From contig NZ_CACZDK010000002.1 in assembly GCF_902779965.1 (NCBI RefSeq), positions 62,001-126,000 of the forward strand: 64,000 nt of DNA. Direction: 5' to 3'. Below are positions 21,920 to 30,245 of this stretch, piece after piece; within the stretch, counting starts at the first letter, position 1, and the number at the start of each line of letters is the position of its first letter. This DNA comes from Fibrobacter succinogenes. Its GTDB lineage: Bacteria > Fibrobacterota > Fibrobacteria > Fibrobacterales > Fibrobacteraceae. The translations under genes and the position numbers were made by a program. Under the pieces are notes generated by a model. The model worked only from the letters and a program-made list of their open reading frames with translations, was not told where the DNA came from and made no database searches.

Positions 21920-24370
21920 ATGGAAAATGGAAGTCTGATTACTTTTATTTCAATATCGATTGTTGTTGTTGCGGCTGCACTGTATGTTGGGGTAGCTTCG
22001 ATTAAATCCAAAAAAAGTGAATTTAAATGGATTGCAACCAGTGCTGGCTTGGGTGTTTTGTCGGTTGTATTTTACATCTGCCGGATTTTTGTCGAAGAAC
22101 GCGGTTTGTTTATGGCGTTTTCGTCACTTTGCTTTATTTGCATCCCGTTGTCGTTGTATTTCTATATGCGATTCGTGAATGTTTACGCCCTCACGTCAGA
22201 TGTTTATTGGATCCGTTTGCTGCTTCGAGTCTCTTTTATTGCAGTGCTTTTTGATGTAGTTGTCTGGCTTGTGAATCCGTTTTATGCTTGGGTTTTGGAG
22301 TGCGAATTGGAAACGGGCTTCATGAATTATCAAATAGTTTACAAGGGCGTCCTTTATTATTACCACCATTTGATATGCCGGTTGATTTTCCTTTTTTCGA
22401 TGGGACTTTTATTTTACCGATTCTTACAAGCCCCGAGGGTTTTTCGCAAGCGTTATCAAGGTGTAATCATCTCGGTGGCGTTTTTCATTATGTTGAATTA
22501 CTTGCTTGACAAGTTTATTGCCGTCAAACTTGAATATTCGATTCATTTCTATTGTTGGCTTCCCGTTTGCACGTATTTGTCTTGCCGGTATGCGGTAATG
22601 GACATGTTGAATTACTTTAAGGACAATGTGTTTGAAAATATTGAACAGGGAATTGTTCTGTTTGATTTCAAGGGTTCGCTGATTTTCCACAATCTAAAAG
22701 CCGAAAAACTCCTTGTCGGTATGAAGTTCCGCGAATCGCTTCACCAAGACGATTTTTTAAAAATGCTCGACTTAAATCTTGTGGATTCTGGCGATGCCTG
22801 TTCGATGCCTTGTTACGTTGCGCAAAGTGGAAAAATAATGCGCTGTGATTTTCGCAAGATTAAAGAGAAAAAGGGACAAACAATAGGTATTTTGTTTGTA
22901 TTCTCTGATACGGTGATGAAGACGGACTTGTTGACTGGCTTCCGTAGTTGGGATAGTTTCGTGGTTTTTGCGACAAAGGATTCAGCAGAATTCTCGTACC
23001 CAATGACTGTGGTCCTTTGTGACCTCAATAACCTTTCTAGCTTGAACAGTGCTAAGGGGCGCAATGTTGGTGATGGCTTGTTGCGCGATTTTGCTACGGC
23101 TCTAAAAAATAATTTCCCAGAAGATTCTTATTTTGTTCGTGGTGAAGATGCAAAGCTTATCGTTCTCTGCGCCCGCATGGAACTTAGCAAGATCGATAAA
23201 ATCATGAAGCAAATAAAACCTTTGATTAACTGCAAGTTCCAATATGCCGTTGACGAGGTCTTGTCGCAGAATTCGAGTATTATTGATGCTATAACCTCTG
23301 CAAGACAAACGCTAAACCAGAAAAAGTTGATGGATAAGGGCTCTGCGCATTCCGAACTTTTGACTTCGCTCGAAAGGGCCTTGCAAGAATGCGATAGCGA
23401 TACCGAAGCGCATGTCCGCCGTACCCAGCGCATGGGAGCGGCCCTCGGAAAACGCATTGGACTCACCGATAAACAACAGAGTAGCCTTTCGCTCCTTTGC
23501 TTGCTGCACGATATCGGTAAAATTGGTGTGCCGCTCGATATCTTGAACAAGCCGGGTAAGCTAACTGACGAAGAATGGAACTACATCAAGACTCACGTGC
23601 ACAAGGGCTACCAGATTGCAAAGAGTTCCAAGGGCCTGAACGAAATTTCCGATATGATTTTGCACCATCATGAACGTTGGGATGGCAAGGGCTACCCGGA
23701 TGGACTCAAGCAAGAAGAAATCCCGCTGCTTTCTAGAATTATTAGCGTTGTCGATGCGTTCGATGCGATGGTGAGCAATCGTTCTTACAGGGCCGCAAAG
23801 TCTGTAGACGAGGCCGTAGCCGAGTTGGAACGTTGTTCTGGAACGCAGTTTGACCCGATGCTAGTCAAGGAGTTTGTGCCGATTTGCCGCAACATGGTCG
23901 GGAATGTTATCCCTGACGAAGACAAGGTGAGGATGCCGGCAGACGTTGTGGCCGAAAAGAGCAGGGCCATGAAGTCTAAATTTAACGGGACTGAGCATAA
24001 TGTCCATCCGGTGATGTATAGCCATTATGTATTGAACTCGCGCAATGAAATTATCAAGATCGATGATAATTTTGAAACGATGACAGGCTATTCTTGGGAT
24101 GATATCAAGGACAAAACAATGGAACAGCAAGATTTGATTCCCGATGAAGACGTGACGGAATACCTTTGCTTTGTCTCGGAAGCTTTGGCGAAAAAGCCCA
24201 TTGCGTATTGCGAACATCGCCTCAAACGCAAGGACGGTAAGATTATTAACGTGATTTGCTTGGGCAAGGTCGTTTACGATTCTGCAAGCCACGAAACTCG
24301 TTCCGAAATTATTGTTTCGAATAGTCCGGAATCTTCAGCTAAGCCTAAGCTTCGAAATAAAGCCGTTTGA
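21920..24370 (+). CDS. membrane sensor with degenerate GGDEF, HD-GYP and C-terminal PAS
   Basis: The 816-residue protein has an N-terminal block of about seven membrane helices (1-225), a PAS-like linker (~232-330), a GGDEF-type domain (~335-455), an HD-GYP domain (~490-680) and a PAS domain (~695-805). The GGDEF active site reads RGEDA, so cyclase activity is unlikely. The HD-GYP part is intact: LLHDIGKIG near 530, HHHERWDGKGYPDGL near 577, and DAFDAM near 612, as expected for a cyclic-di-GMP phosphodiesterase. A PAS domain after the HD-GYP is uncommon. The gene likely senses a membrane or small-molecule signal and lowers c-di-GMP. It stands alone with 225 bp of AT-rich sequence upstream. 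Confidence 0.88.
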   Translation: MENGSLITFISISIVVVAAALYVGVASIKSKKSEFKWIATSAGLGVLSVVFYICRIFVEERGLFMAFSSLCFICIPLSLYFYMRFVNVYALTSDVYWIRLLLRVSFIAVLFDVVVWLVNPFYAWVLECELETGFMNYQIVYKGVLYYYHHLICRLIFLFSMGLLFYRFLQAPRVFRKRYQGVIISVAFFIMLNYLLDKFIAVKLEYSIHFYCWLPVCTYLSCRYAVMDMLNYFKDNVFENIEQGIVLFDFKGSLIFHNLKAEKLLVGMKFRESLHQDDFLKMLDLNLVDSGDACSMPCYVAQSGKIMRCDFRKIKEKKGQTIGILFVFSDTVMKTDLLTGFRSWDSFVVFATKDSAEFSYPMTVVLCDLNNLSSLNSAKGRNVGDGLLRDFATALKNNFPEDSYFVRGEDAKLIVLCARMELSKIDKIMKQIKPLINCKFQYAVDEVLSQNSSIIDAITSARQTLNQKKLMDKGSAHSELLTSLERALQECDSDTEAHVRRTQRMGAALGKRIGLTDKQQSSLSLLCLLHDIGKIGVPLDILNKPGKLTDEEWNYIKTHVHKGYQIAKSSKGLNEISDMILHHHERWDGKGYPDGLKQEEIPLLSRIISVVDAFDAMVSNRSYRAAKSVDEAVAELERCSGTQFDPMLVKEFVPICRNMVGNVIPDEDKVRMPADVVAEKSRAMKSKFNGTEHNVHPVMYSHYVLNSRNEIIKIDDNFETMTGYSWDDIKDKTMEQQDLIPDEDVTEYLCFVSEALAKKPIAYCEHRLKRKDGKIINVICLGKVVYDSASHETRSEIIVSNSPESSAKPKLRNKAV

Positions 24371-24388
24371 TGCTTGAACGTCAAATCG

Positions 24389-24430
24389 TTACAAATGATT
24401 TTTTATATTATGCAGCGAAATCATTTGTAA
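24389..24430. promoter_or_regulatory. perfect 13-bp inverted repeat around a -10-like box
   Basis: TTACAAATGATTT (24389-24401) and AAATCATTTGTAA (24418-24430) are exact inverted copies separated by 16 bp that contain TATATTAT. The right arm ends 13 bp before the start of the first outer-membrane paralogue. There is no T-run after it, so it reads better as a paired operator over a promoter or a leader hairpin than as a terminator. Confidence 0.5.
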
Positions 24431-24443
24431 TGGATTTGAGTTT

Positions 24444-25187
24444 ATGAAAAATATAATCGCAATTCTCGTTCTTTGTGTCGCAGGAATTGCTTCTGCTGAT
24501 TCCCCTTCTGTTGGCAAGACTGTTGCTCACGAACACCGTGGCTTTTATAGCAATATGTCGTTCGCTTTTGCTCATAATTGGTACAAAAATAGCCGTGAAG
24601 ATTTTGGCCGCCGTTATGATTTTGATGGAACGCTTAAATATGTAGACTATTATGATTACAGTGGTTATACCTTTCCGATGTCGGAATTTAAGTTCGGTGT
24701 CGGTATAGGGAACCTTGCTGCAATTCATTTTGTATTCAATATTGGATTTATCTCCGGTACAATGGACTATAAGTATGAGGTGTACCAAAGGCCGTGCCCT
24801 CTAGGGGTTAAATGTGCAGAAATCTTGGACGAGTCCCGCAATATCGACGAAAAATCGAAGGATGCATATAGCTTTAGGACATTCTTTGGTCTGGGATCGA
24901 CCTTCTATCCTATTCAAGATAAAACATCGCCTTTGAACGGACTTTTTGTAGGCGCTTCTGTTGGATATACGCTTTTCGCTACCATGATAAATGCGTGTAA
25001 CGAAGAGGCTACAGGGAATGGTGGCGTGAGTTTTCAATTGGAACTTGGCAAGGAATGGTGGATAAGCGACCATGTTTCTATGGGCTTTGGTTTGGGCTTC
25101 GCTCATACCGGGTTAATTTGGCAAACTGTTGATTCGCATAGTTCCGATAACGTGTTATCACTTTCGTTCCGTTTAACGCATGGCTAG
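24444..25187 (+). CDS. outer-membrane beta-barrel-like protein, paralogue 1 of 3
   Basis: The 247-residue secreted protein has a signal peptide (MKNIIAILVLCVAGIASA) and a beta-rich mature part. Landmarks shared with the next two genes are EHRGFYSNMSFAFAHNW after the signal, LGNLAAIHFVFNIG-like strands, TFYPIQDKTSPLNGLFVGASVGY near 155, LELGKEWWISDHVSMGFGLGFAH near 200, and the final LSLSFRLTHG. Alternating hydrophobic residues and a C-terminal aromatic strand suggest a small barrel in the outer membrane. I recognise no named family. Two paralogues follow at 17 and 6 bp, so the three are one operon made by tandem duplication. Confidence 0.78.
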   Translation: MKNIIAILVLCVAGIASADSPSVGKTVAHEHRGFYSNMSFAFAHNWYKNSREDFGRRYDFDGTLKYVDYYDYSGYTFPMSEFKFGVGIGNLAAIHFVFNIGFISGTMDYKYEVYQRPCPLGVKCAEILDESRNIDEKSKDAYSFRTFFGLGSTFYPIQDKTSPLNGLFVGASVGYTLFATMINACNEEATGNGGVSFQLELGKEWWISDHVSMGFGLGFAHTGLIWQTVDSHSSDNVLSLSFRLTHG

Positions 25188-25204
25188 TATCTGGGGATGA
25201 ATTT

Positions 25205-25936
25205 ATGAAAAAAGTATTTGCAATTCTTGTTTTGTGTGCTGTAGGCCTTACGTTTGCTCAGTCCCCCTCTTTAGCGGAGCCCGCTCCGCGAGAACATCGT
25301 GGCTTTTACAACAGCATGTCTTTTGGCTTTGCTATGAATTGGTTCGATAATAGCATGGAAGACCTTGACAAAGATGGTGACAAGATAAACTATCGCGATA
25401 TTCATTTTTATGAGTATTTCGGCACCACCAGTATGCTGGGTGAATTTAAGTTTGGTTATGCTCTCGGTAATTTGGTGGCGCTTCATACAGTCTTTAACAT
25501 AGCCCTTTATAATGGAACGGTCGATCATTATGAGGAACATTATCGTTCTGTTTGTAATAGTGAGGGAATGTGCATTGAAATTCCTAATCCAGATAGGCGT
25601 GATGACGAAGTAACTTCTAGCGATGGATATAACATTAGGACTTATTTGGGCTTTGGTGCGACTTTCTACCCGTTCCGCGACAAGAACTCTCCGCTCAATG
25701 GAGCTTTTGTAGGCGGCTCTGTCGGATCCATACTTTTTGTTGAGGTTGGCTCTAGAGAATCTGGAAATGGCGGTGTCGGCTTTGAATTGGAATTAGGTAA
25801 GGAATGGTGGTTGAACAATCGTCTCTCTATCGGATTTGGGCTTGGCTTTGCTCATTTCGGTCTTGTGTGGAGCACCGTCGAATCTCATCGTTCCGACAAT
25901 GTTTTGTCTCTTTCGTTTCGTTTAACGCGTGGGTAA
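25205..25936 (+). CDS. outer-membrane beta-barrel-like protein, paralogue 2 of 3
   Basis: The 243-residue protein is the closest relative of the gene before it (EHRGFYNSMSFGFAMNW; TFYPFRDKNSPLNGAFVGGSVG; ELGKEWWLNNRLSIGFGLGFAH; final LSLSFRLTRG). Signal peptide MKKVFAILVLCAVGLTFAQ. Both have a short Cys-containing loop near residue 115 (here CNSEGMCIE, in paralogue 1 CPLGVKCAE), a plausible disulfide in an exposed loop. The function is unknown; loops differ most between paralogues and barrel-like strands least, as is usual for surface proteins that vary under selection. Confidence 0.78.
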   Translation: MKKVFAILVLCAVGLTFAQSPSLAEPAPREHRGFYNSMSFGFAMNWFDNSMEDLDKDGDKINYRDIHFYEYFGTTSMLGEFKFGYALGNLVALHTVFNIALYNGTVDHYEEHYRSVCNSEGMCIEIPNPDRRDDEVTSSDGYNIRTYLGFGATFYPFRDKNSPLNGAFVGGSVGSILFVEVGSRESGNGGVGFELELGKEWWLNNRLSIGFGLGFAHFGLVWSTVESHRSDNVLSLSFRLTRG

Positions 25937-25942
25937 TTGACT

Positions 25943-26755
25943 ATGAAAATTTTTAGTAAATTTATCTGTATTTTTGCTTTTGCTGCTGTTGCTCTTGTGC
26001 ATGCTGATGTCGTTGAAAATAAAATGGCGTCAAGTGCGGGAAAGTCTATTTTCCCGAGAGAACATCGCAGCTCCTATTTTAGCGTTAATTGGGGGCTTTC
26101 GTATTTGAGTTCCGAAAGAATATCTTCCGATTTTGGTTTCTCTTCTTCTATAGGATCTACCAGGCTTGATGGGCGATATGAACGTTTAGAACAATACGGA
26201 CAACATGACGAACAAGAGAGTTTTAGCGCTTGGGGATTTCCTACTTTAGACATTCGCTTTGGAAGGGCTTTTGGAAACATGGTCGCGGTGCATTTCTCCT
26301 TTGGTGGTGGATTGTTCAGTGGCGAAGGAAAAAGGCATAAGCAAGACTATGCTGTGCACAGAAGTGTTGTAGATAATGTTATCGAGTCCGAAGAAAAGGA
26401 ACTTAATGGAATCATGGATGAAACAATTGATTCCTATGGAATCTATGGCTCGCTTGGATTTGGTTTTACCGTTTATCCGATCCGTAACCCAGCTTCTCTA
26501 TTGAATGGGCTTTTTGTGGGACTTGCGGGTGGTATTCAAGGCTCTTTGGCAAGAGATGATGTTTATGCTACGGATTATTGTACGGTAGGTGGCGTTTTTA
26601 CCCGCTATGAACTTGGCAAGGATTGGTGGGTAAGCGATACCTGGTCTGTCGGTGTCGGATTATCTTTTTCTAAAGTTGTATATACCTTCGTGGATGAAGG
26701 TGAAAATTCAAAACATCATGTTGTAAGTCTTTTCTTCCGACTGACTCGCGGATAA
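25943..26755 (+). CDS. outer-membrane beta-barrel-like protein, paralogue 3 of 3
   Basis: The 270-residue third member keeps the shared frame (EHRSSYFSVNWGLSY; TVYPIRNPASLLNGLFVGLAGG; ELGKDWWVSDTWSVGVGLSF; final LFFRLTRG) but is the most diverged, has longer loops and lacks the paired-Cys loop. Signal peptide residues 1-21 (ending VALVHA). ATG 25943 is used; a TTG two codons earlier also lies in frame. The stop is only 2 bp from the stop of the convergent reductase-like gene, so transcripts probably overlap there. Confidence 0.75.
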   Translation: MKIFSKFICIFAFAAVALVHADVVENKMASSAGKSIFPREHRSSYFSVNWGLSYLSSERISSDFGFSSSIGSTRLDGRYERLEQYGQHDEQESFSAWGFPTLDIRFGRAFGNMVAVHFSFGGGLFSGEGKRHKQDYAVHRSVVDNVIESEEKELNGIMDETIDSYGIYGSLGFGFTVYPIRNPASLLNGLFVGLAGGIQGSLARDDVYATDYCTVGGVFTRYELGKDWWVSDTWSVGVGLSFSKVVYTFVDEGENSKHHVVSLFFRLTRG

Positions 26756-26757
26756 CG

Positions 26758-27837
26758 CTATAGTTTTGTATCAATCCCGTTGACAAGTAAATTGGTGATG
26801 GCTTCGTCGCTTCCCATTTTGCTCTTGTCCGTAATGTTGCGACCAAAGGTTTTGTGCCAGTCGAAACTATCGGGCACAAGCCAATCGAATACCGGCCATG
26901 GCTTGATAAAGCCGGGCGGCAATAATTTGTAAAGCTTTTCGGAATTAATCGTCAAGTCGCCGACACGTGGAGGCATTGGGCCGCCTTCGATGCGCGGCAC
27001 GCCATGTAGGAGCTCGGCGGGGTAGCCGCCGACCGCGTTTACGATTTGCCCTACGTTGTACAGCGAAACGCTACGCGGGCCGCCGCAGTTGTAAATGCCT
27101 GCGGGAAATTCATGCTCCAAGATGTATTGTACGGTGCGGCAAAGGTCCGGGCCCGAGAGCGGGTTTCGATATTCGTCCGTGAACAAGGTCGCTGGGCGAC
27201 CGGGGCGGAACCGGTATGTAATCCAGTCGATTGCGCCGGCGCATCCGCCGGGCGCATAGTCCATCGGGAGCGGCACGCGCAAAATCACGGCGTCGGGCTT
27301 GATGGCGCTGATGGCATCTTCGGCTTCGGCCTGGTGCTTGCCGTAATTGTGGATCGGATCTTTCGGGTCGGTTTCGATGTAAGGGCGGTTTGGCTTTGTC
27401 TTTTCGTTGCCGCTAAAGACCATGTCGGCGGAAATGCGGATGAGTGTTGCGTTGTAGCGGGCGGCGAATGTGGCGGCATCGACACCTTGGCTTACGTTTA
27501 AAAGCCTGCTTCGGGCGGGGTCGCATTCGCAAGCCTTGAGCGCGCAGTTTCCGCTCGCGTCTATGACCGTGCCAAAGCGAAAACGTTCAAAGAGTTCGCC
27601 CAAGCGTTCTGTTTCTTCGGCGTCAATTCCAAAAACGTTGTCGCCAAAAACGCAAGGATGTTTGATCGGGCGTATGCCGATAACGCCCGGCACTTTTTCG
27701 TGCGCAAATCCCTGGGTCGATGCGGAGTCTGGAACTACCGCGCACGCCCCGTATAGTTTATTGAAGTGCCTGAACAGCGCAAAACCGGGAACGCCGTTCA
27801 ACCCGAGAATCAAAATCGGGAGTCGAATCGCCCGCAT
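26758..27837 (-). CDS. extended SDR, RmlD-like sugar-nucleotide reductase/epimerase
   Basis: The 359-residue protein is an extended short-chain dehydrogenase related to dTDP-4-dehydrorhamnose reductase. Visible are the nucleotide-binding GLNGVPGFALF near residue 12, VIDASGN near 88, the strand ISADMVFSGN near 134 (RmlD has STDYVFDG) and the catalytic YGKHQAE (Y-x3-K) near 160. Later segments GIYNCGGP and LTINSEKLYKLL fit the substrate domain. It may act on a sugar nucleotide for surface polysaccharide; the substrate cannot be given. ATG 27837 is used because it gives the normal N-terminus, 14 bp after the Nudix stop; the two genes form an operon. Confidence 0.75.
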   Translation of the reverse strand: MRAIRLPILILGLNGVPGFALFRHFNKLYGACAVVPDSASTQGFAHEKVPGVIGIRPIKHPCVFGDNVFGIDAEETERLGELFERFRFGTVIDASGNCALKACECDPARSRLLNVSQGVDAATFAARYNATLIRISADMVFSGNEKTKPNRPYIETDPKDPIHNYGKHQAEAEDAISAIKPDAVILRVPLPMDYAPGGCAGAIDWITYRFRPGRPATLFTDEYRNPLSGPDLCRTVQYILEHEFPAGIYNCGGPRSVSLYNVGQIVNAVGGYPAELLHGVPRIEGGPMPPRVGDLTINSEKLYKLLPPGFIKPWPVFDWLVPDSFDWHKTFGRNITDKSKMGSDEAITNLLVNGIDTKL

Positions 27838-27851
27838 CTTGAGCGGGTATT

Positions 27852-28715
27852 TTACTTCTGAGTCAGTTTCCACTTGAAGTAGCCTGCAATTTGAAGCGGA
27901 TGGTCGAATGTGCCGTCTGCAATCTTTGCCTGAAATTCTTCGTCCGTGTACAAGAACGTCTCGATGTCTTCAGTTTCGTCAAAATGCGTTTTGCCCAGGC
28001 GTTCTACGCCATCGATAAACACCACATGGAACCTTCCGCGATGCCTATCCGGATTCACCGGAAAATTCCCGACATACATCACTCCGTTATTGTCATTCTT
28101 GGCTAAGGTCGCTGCCTGTGCTGAGCAAGGCTGAAGCGAGCCAGCCGAAGCGTCGGCATCGCTTTCAGACGTCATCCTGAGTGGCGAAGCCACGAAGGAT
28201 CCAGTCATTTTCTTTATCAAGACTTTACTGGATGCATCGGCTGTGCCTCTGCATGACGATGAAGAAACCGTTTCACATCTCTCGTCTCTCGTCTTTGGAT
28301 TATCGCTTCGCTCTAATCCCAAATGCTGAGCCTCGGTCTTGTCAAAGCTTGCTTTGCCGCGACTCTCGGCTTTTGCATTTGTCGTCTGTAGCCGCGTTGC
28401 GGCGTTCTCTCGTCTTACTCCGTACCCGCATTCTTCTTGCAATTCTCTGACGGCCGCTTCTTCTGGCGTTTCGCCTTTATCGATAATTCCGGCTGGGAAT
28501 TCGAGCGCAATCTTTCCTGTTCCGTGGCGGTACTGTTCTGTCATGACCCATTTGCCTTCTTTTGTGCGGGCGAGAATCAGCACCCAATTCGGTTGCCATA
28601 ACGTATAAAAGTCGTCGATGACTTTGCCGTTTGGCAATTCGCACTTTTCCTTGGCGACTTTCAGCCACGGTGCGTCTACCAAAAATTCCGAATCCAACAA
28701 TTTCCACGGTTTCAT
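27852..28715 (-). CDS. Nudix hydrolase (ADP-ribose pyrophosphatase-like) with ~105-aa repeat-derived insert
   Basis: The 287-residue protein is an ADP-sugar pyrophosphatase-like Nudix enzyme. The Nudix box is complete, GIIDKGETPEEAAVRELQEECGYG (in pattern Gx5Ex7REUxEExGU, residues ~79-101). Family members are about 180 residues; here about 105 residues (~103-207) lie between the box and the strand VMYVGNFPVNPDRHRGRFHVVF. The insert is low in hydrophobic order and is the translation of intergenic-type repeats: 28171-28204 is a GTCATCCTGAG..GAAGGATCCAG hairpin repeat and 28279-28299 is a three-unit heptad array. The frame stays open throughout. ATG 28715 is chosen over an upstream TTG. Activity may survive if the insert loops out. 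Confidence 0.82.
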   Translation of the reverse strand: MKPWKLLDSEFLVDAPWLKVAKEKCELPNGKVIDDFYTLWQPNWVLILARTKEGKWVMTEQYRHGTGKIALEFPAGIIDKGETPEEAAVRELQEECGYGVRRENAATRLQTTNAKAESRGKASFDKTEAQHLGLERSDNPKTRDERCETVSSSSCRGTADASSKVLIKKMTGSFVASPLRMTSESDADASAGSLQPCSAQAATLAKNDNNGVMYVGNFPVNPDRHRGRFHVVFIDGVERLGKTHFDETEDIETFLYTDEEFQAKIADGTFDHPLQIAGYFKWKLTQK

Positions 28716-29070
28716 GTCCAAAATTTAGAAAAAGCATTGTCTCCCTCGGTCTCGTCATCCTCGAAGCGAAGCGTAGGGGATCCATACAGTTCTAATCTTG
28801 TCATTCCCCACTTGATGGGGAATCCCCCTCTCGTATTACGTCAAAGAATCTCTCTAAGTTCTAAGCTCTAAGTTCTGCCAGCTAGAATCTTGCAACAGTA
28901 GTGATCACTCCCTGATTCATTTATACTTTCTACTGATTCATTAAATTTTAAAAATTTTCGAAATTTTAAAAATTTGCGTATTTCTGCAAAAAATTACAAA
29001 CTTTGTATCATTTTATCTATTGCGAGATATTTGCGAATGAGGTATATTTGGGTTCTTAAGGAGGTCATAA
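28716..29070. other. intergenic: hairpin repeats, heptad array, promoter of TIGR02147 pair
   Basis: No gene seen. It holds a hairpin repeat CGTCATCCTCGAAGCGAAGCGTAGGGGATCC (28753-28783), a second (GTCATTCCCCACTTGATGGGGAATCC, 28799-28824), and a four-unit heptad array CTCTAAG/TTCTAAG/CTCTAAG/TTCTGCC (28852-28879). From 28920 the sequence is very AT-rich and probably contains the promoter, ending with AAGGAGGT (29058-29065) before the ATG at 29071. Confidence 0.6.
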
Positions 29071-29409
29071 ATGAAACCGATAACCGAATATCAAGATTAC
29101 CGAAGGTACATGCTTGATTACTTCGAATGGCGAAAGAGGAATTCTGCGTTCTCATGGCGTAAATTCTCCAAGCAAGCCGGGTTCGCATCACCGTCATATT
29201 TAAAACTTGTATGTGACGGCAAAGGAGTTCTGAGTCGTGTGGGTGTTCCGCAAGTGGCACGAGCCATGGATCTTTGCGAATACGAATGTGAGTACTTCAA
29301 GTACATGGTTGATTTCACAAATGTAACGGACAACGGCCAGAAAAAAGAAGCCTTCCGCAAAATGGAAATGTTGCGTGAGCCGTTCCGTAGAGGTCTTGTT
29401 TTATGGTAG
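29071..29409 (+). CDS. truncated TIGR02147/DUF4423 protein (HTH-like domain only)
   Basis: The 112-residue product covers only the N-terminal third of the TIGR02147 family, a group found in many copies in Fibrobacter. It is close to the N-terminus of the next gene: both begin MKPITEYQDYR and share YMLDYF.WRK, SAFSWR.FSK.AGF.SPSYLKLVCDGK and LSRVGVP. The SWRKFSKQAGFASPSYLKLVCDGKG segment has the shape of a Cro/Xre-type helix-turn-helix (recognition helix in SPSYLKLV). After residue ~95 it leaves the alignment (REPFRRGLVLW) and stops. A perfect AAGGAGGT ribosome site precedes it, so it is probably made, perhaps as a stand-alone DNA-binding unit. Confidence 0.78.
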   Translation: MKPITEYQDYRRYMLDYFEWRKRNSAFSWRKFSKQAGFASPSYLKLVCDGKGVLSRVGVPQVARAMDLCEYECEYFKYMVDFTNVTDNGQKKEAFRKMEMLREPFRRGLVLW

Positions 29410-29417
29410 GGGGAAGT

Positions 29418-30233
29418 ATGAAACCAATAACCGAATATCAAGATTACCGAAAGTACATGCTTGATTATTTTGACTGGCGAAAGAAAAGTTCTGCGTTCTC
29501 ATGGCGCGAATTTTCCAAGCTTGCCGGATTCTCATCGCCATCGTACTTGAAACTTGTATGCGATGGCAAAAGCTCGCTGAGCCGCGTTGGCGTCCCGCTT
29601 GTGGCTGCTGCGATAGGTCTGAATGAATTTGAACAGGAGTATTTCAAGCTCATGGTCGAATTCACGAATGCCAAAGACGATGACAAGAAAAAAGAAGTGT
29701 TCCTCAAAATGAAGGGCCTTGCAAATGAACAGCGTGCTCGAGTGTTGGAAGCTGATGCGTTTGACTACTACGAATCGGCAGTAAATTCCGTTGTTCGTGA
29801 ACTTGCACCGTTGATGCCTGGCGCACTTCCGGGTGAAATTGCCAAGAAAATCAAGCACACCTTCACGGCACAGCAAGTCCGTGATTCGTTAAAACTCTTG
29901 GTAAAACTCGATTTGCTCAAGATACTTGGCGAAAACGTCTACGAGCAAACAGACAAAGTCATTACAGGTTCGGGCGAAGCGCTTAAGCTTGCACTCCGCT
30001 CCATGAACGGTCAGATGATTGACCTTGCCCGCGAAGCCATCGAAAAAATTGTTCCGGGTGAACGCAACATCTCGGGCGTAACAATCGGTGTCGAAGATTC
30101 GGCCGTGCAACGCATCTCCGAAGAGGTGAACCGTTTCCGCAAACAAGTTATTGCCATCGCCGGCGAATCCAAGAAAATCAACCAAGTTTATCGTTTAAAT
30201 TTACAGCTTTTCCCACTAACGGAAAAAGTGTAA
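29418..30233 (+). CDS. TIGR02147/DUF4423 family protein, full length
   Basis: The 271-residue protein is a full member of the TIGR02147 family: N-terminal HTH-like region (1-65), a linker, and the DUF4423 C-terminal part with winged-helix-like segment (FTAQQVRDSLKLLVKLDLLKIL near 147) and the family strand EKIVPGERNISGVTIGV followed by a long helix ending in YRLNLQLFPLTEKV. The pairing of an Xre-like domain with a winged-helix-like region suggests a transcription regulator; this is inference as the family is uncharacterised. ATG 29418 is chosen over 29403 because GGGGGAAG precedes it. A lipoprotein gene follows after 12 bp with a strong ribosome site, an arrangement that suggests the regulator and lipoprotein are one operon. 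Confidence 0.88.
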   Translation: MKPITEYQDYRKYMLDYFDWRKKSSAFSWREFSKLAGFSSPSYLKLVCDGKSSLSRVGVPLVAAAIGLNEFEQEYFKLMVEFTNAKDDDKKKEVFLKMKGLANEQRARVLEADAFDYYESAVNSVVRELAPLMPGALPGEIAKKIKHTFTAQQVRDSLKLLVKLDLLKILGENVYEQTDKVITGSGEALKLALRSMNGQMIDLAREAIEKIVPGERNISGVTIGVEDSAVQRISEEVNRFRKQVIAIAGESKKINQVYRLNLQLFPLTEKV

Positions 30234-30245
30234 GGAGGAATACCT

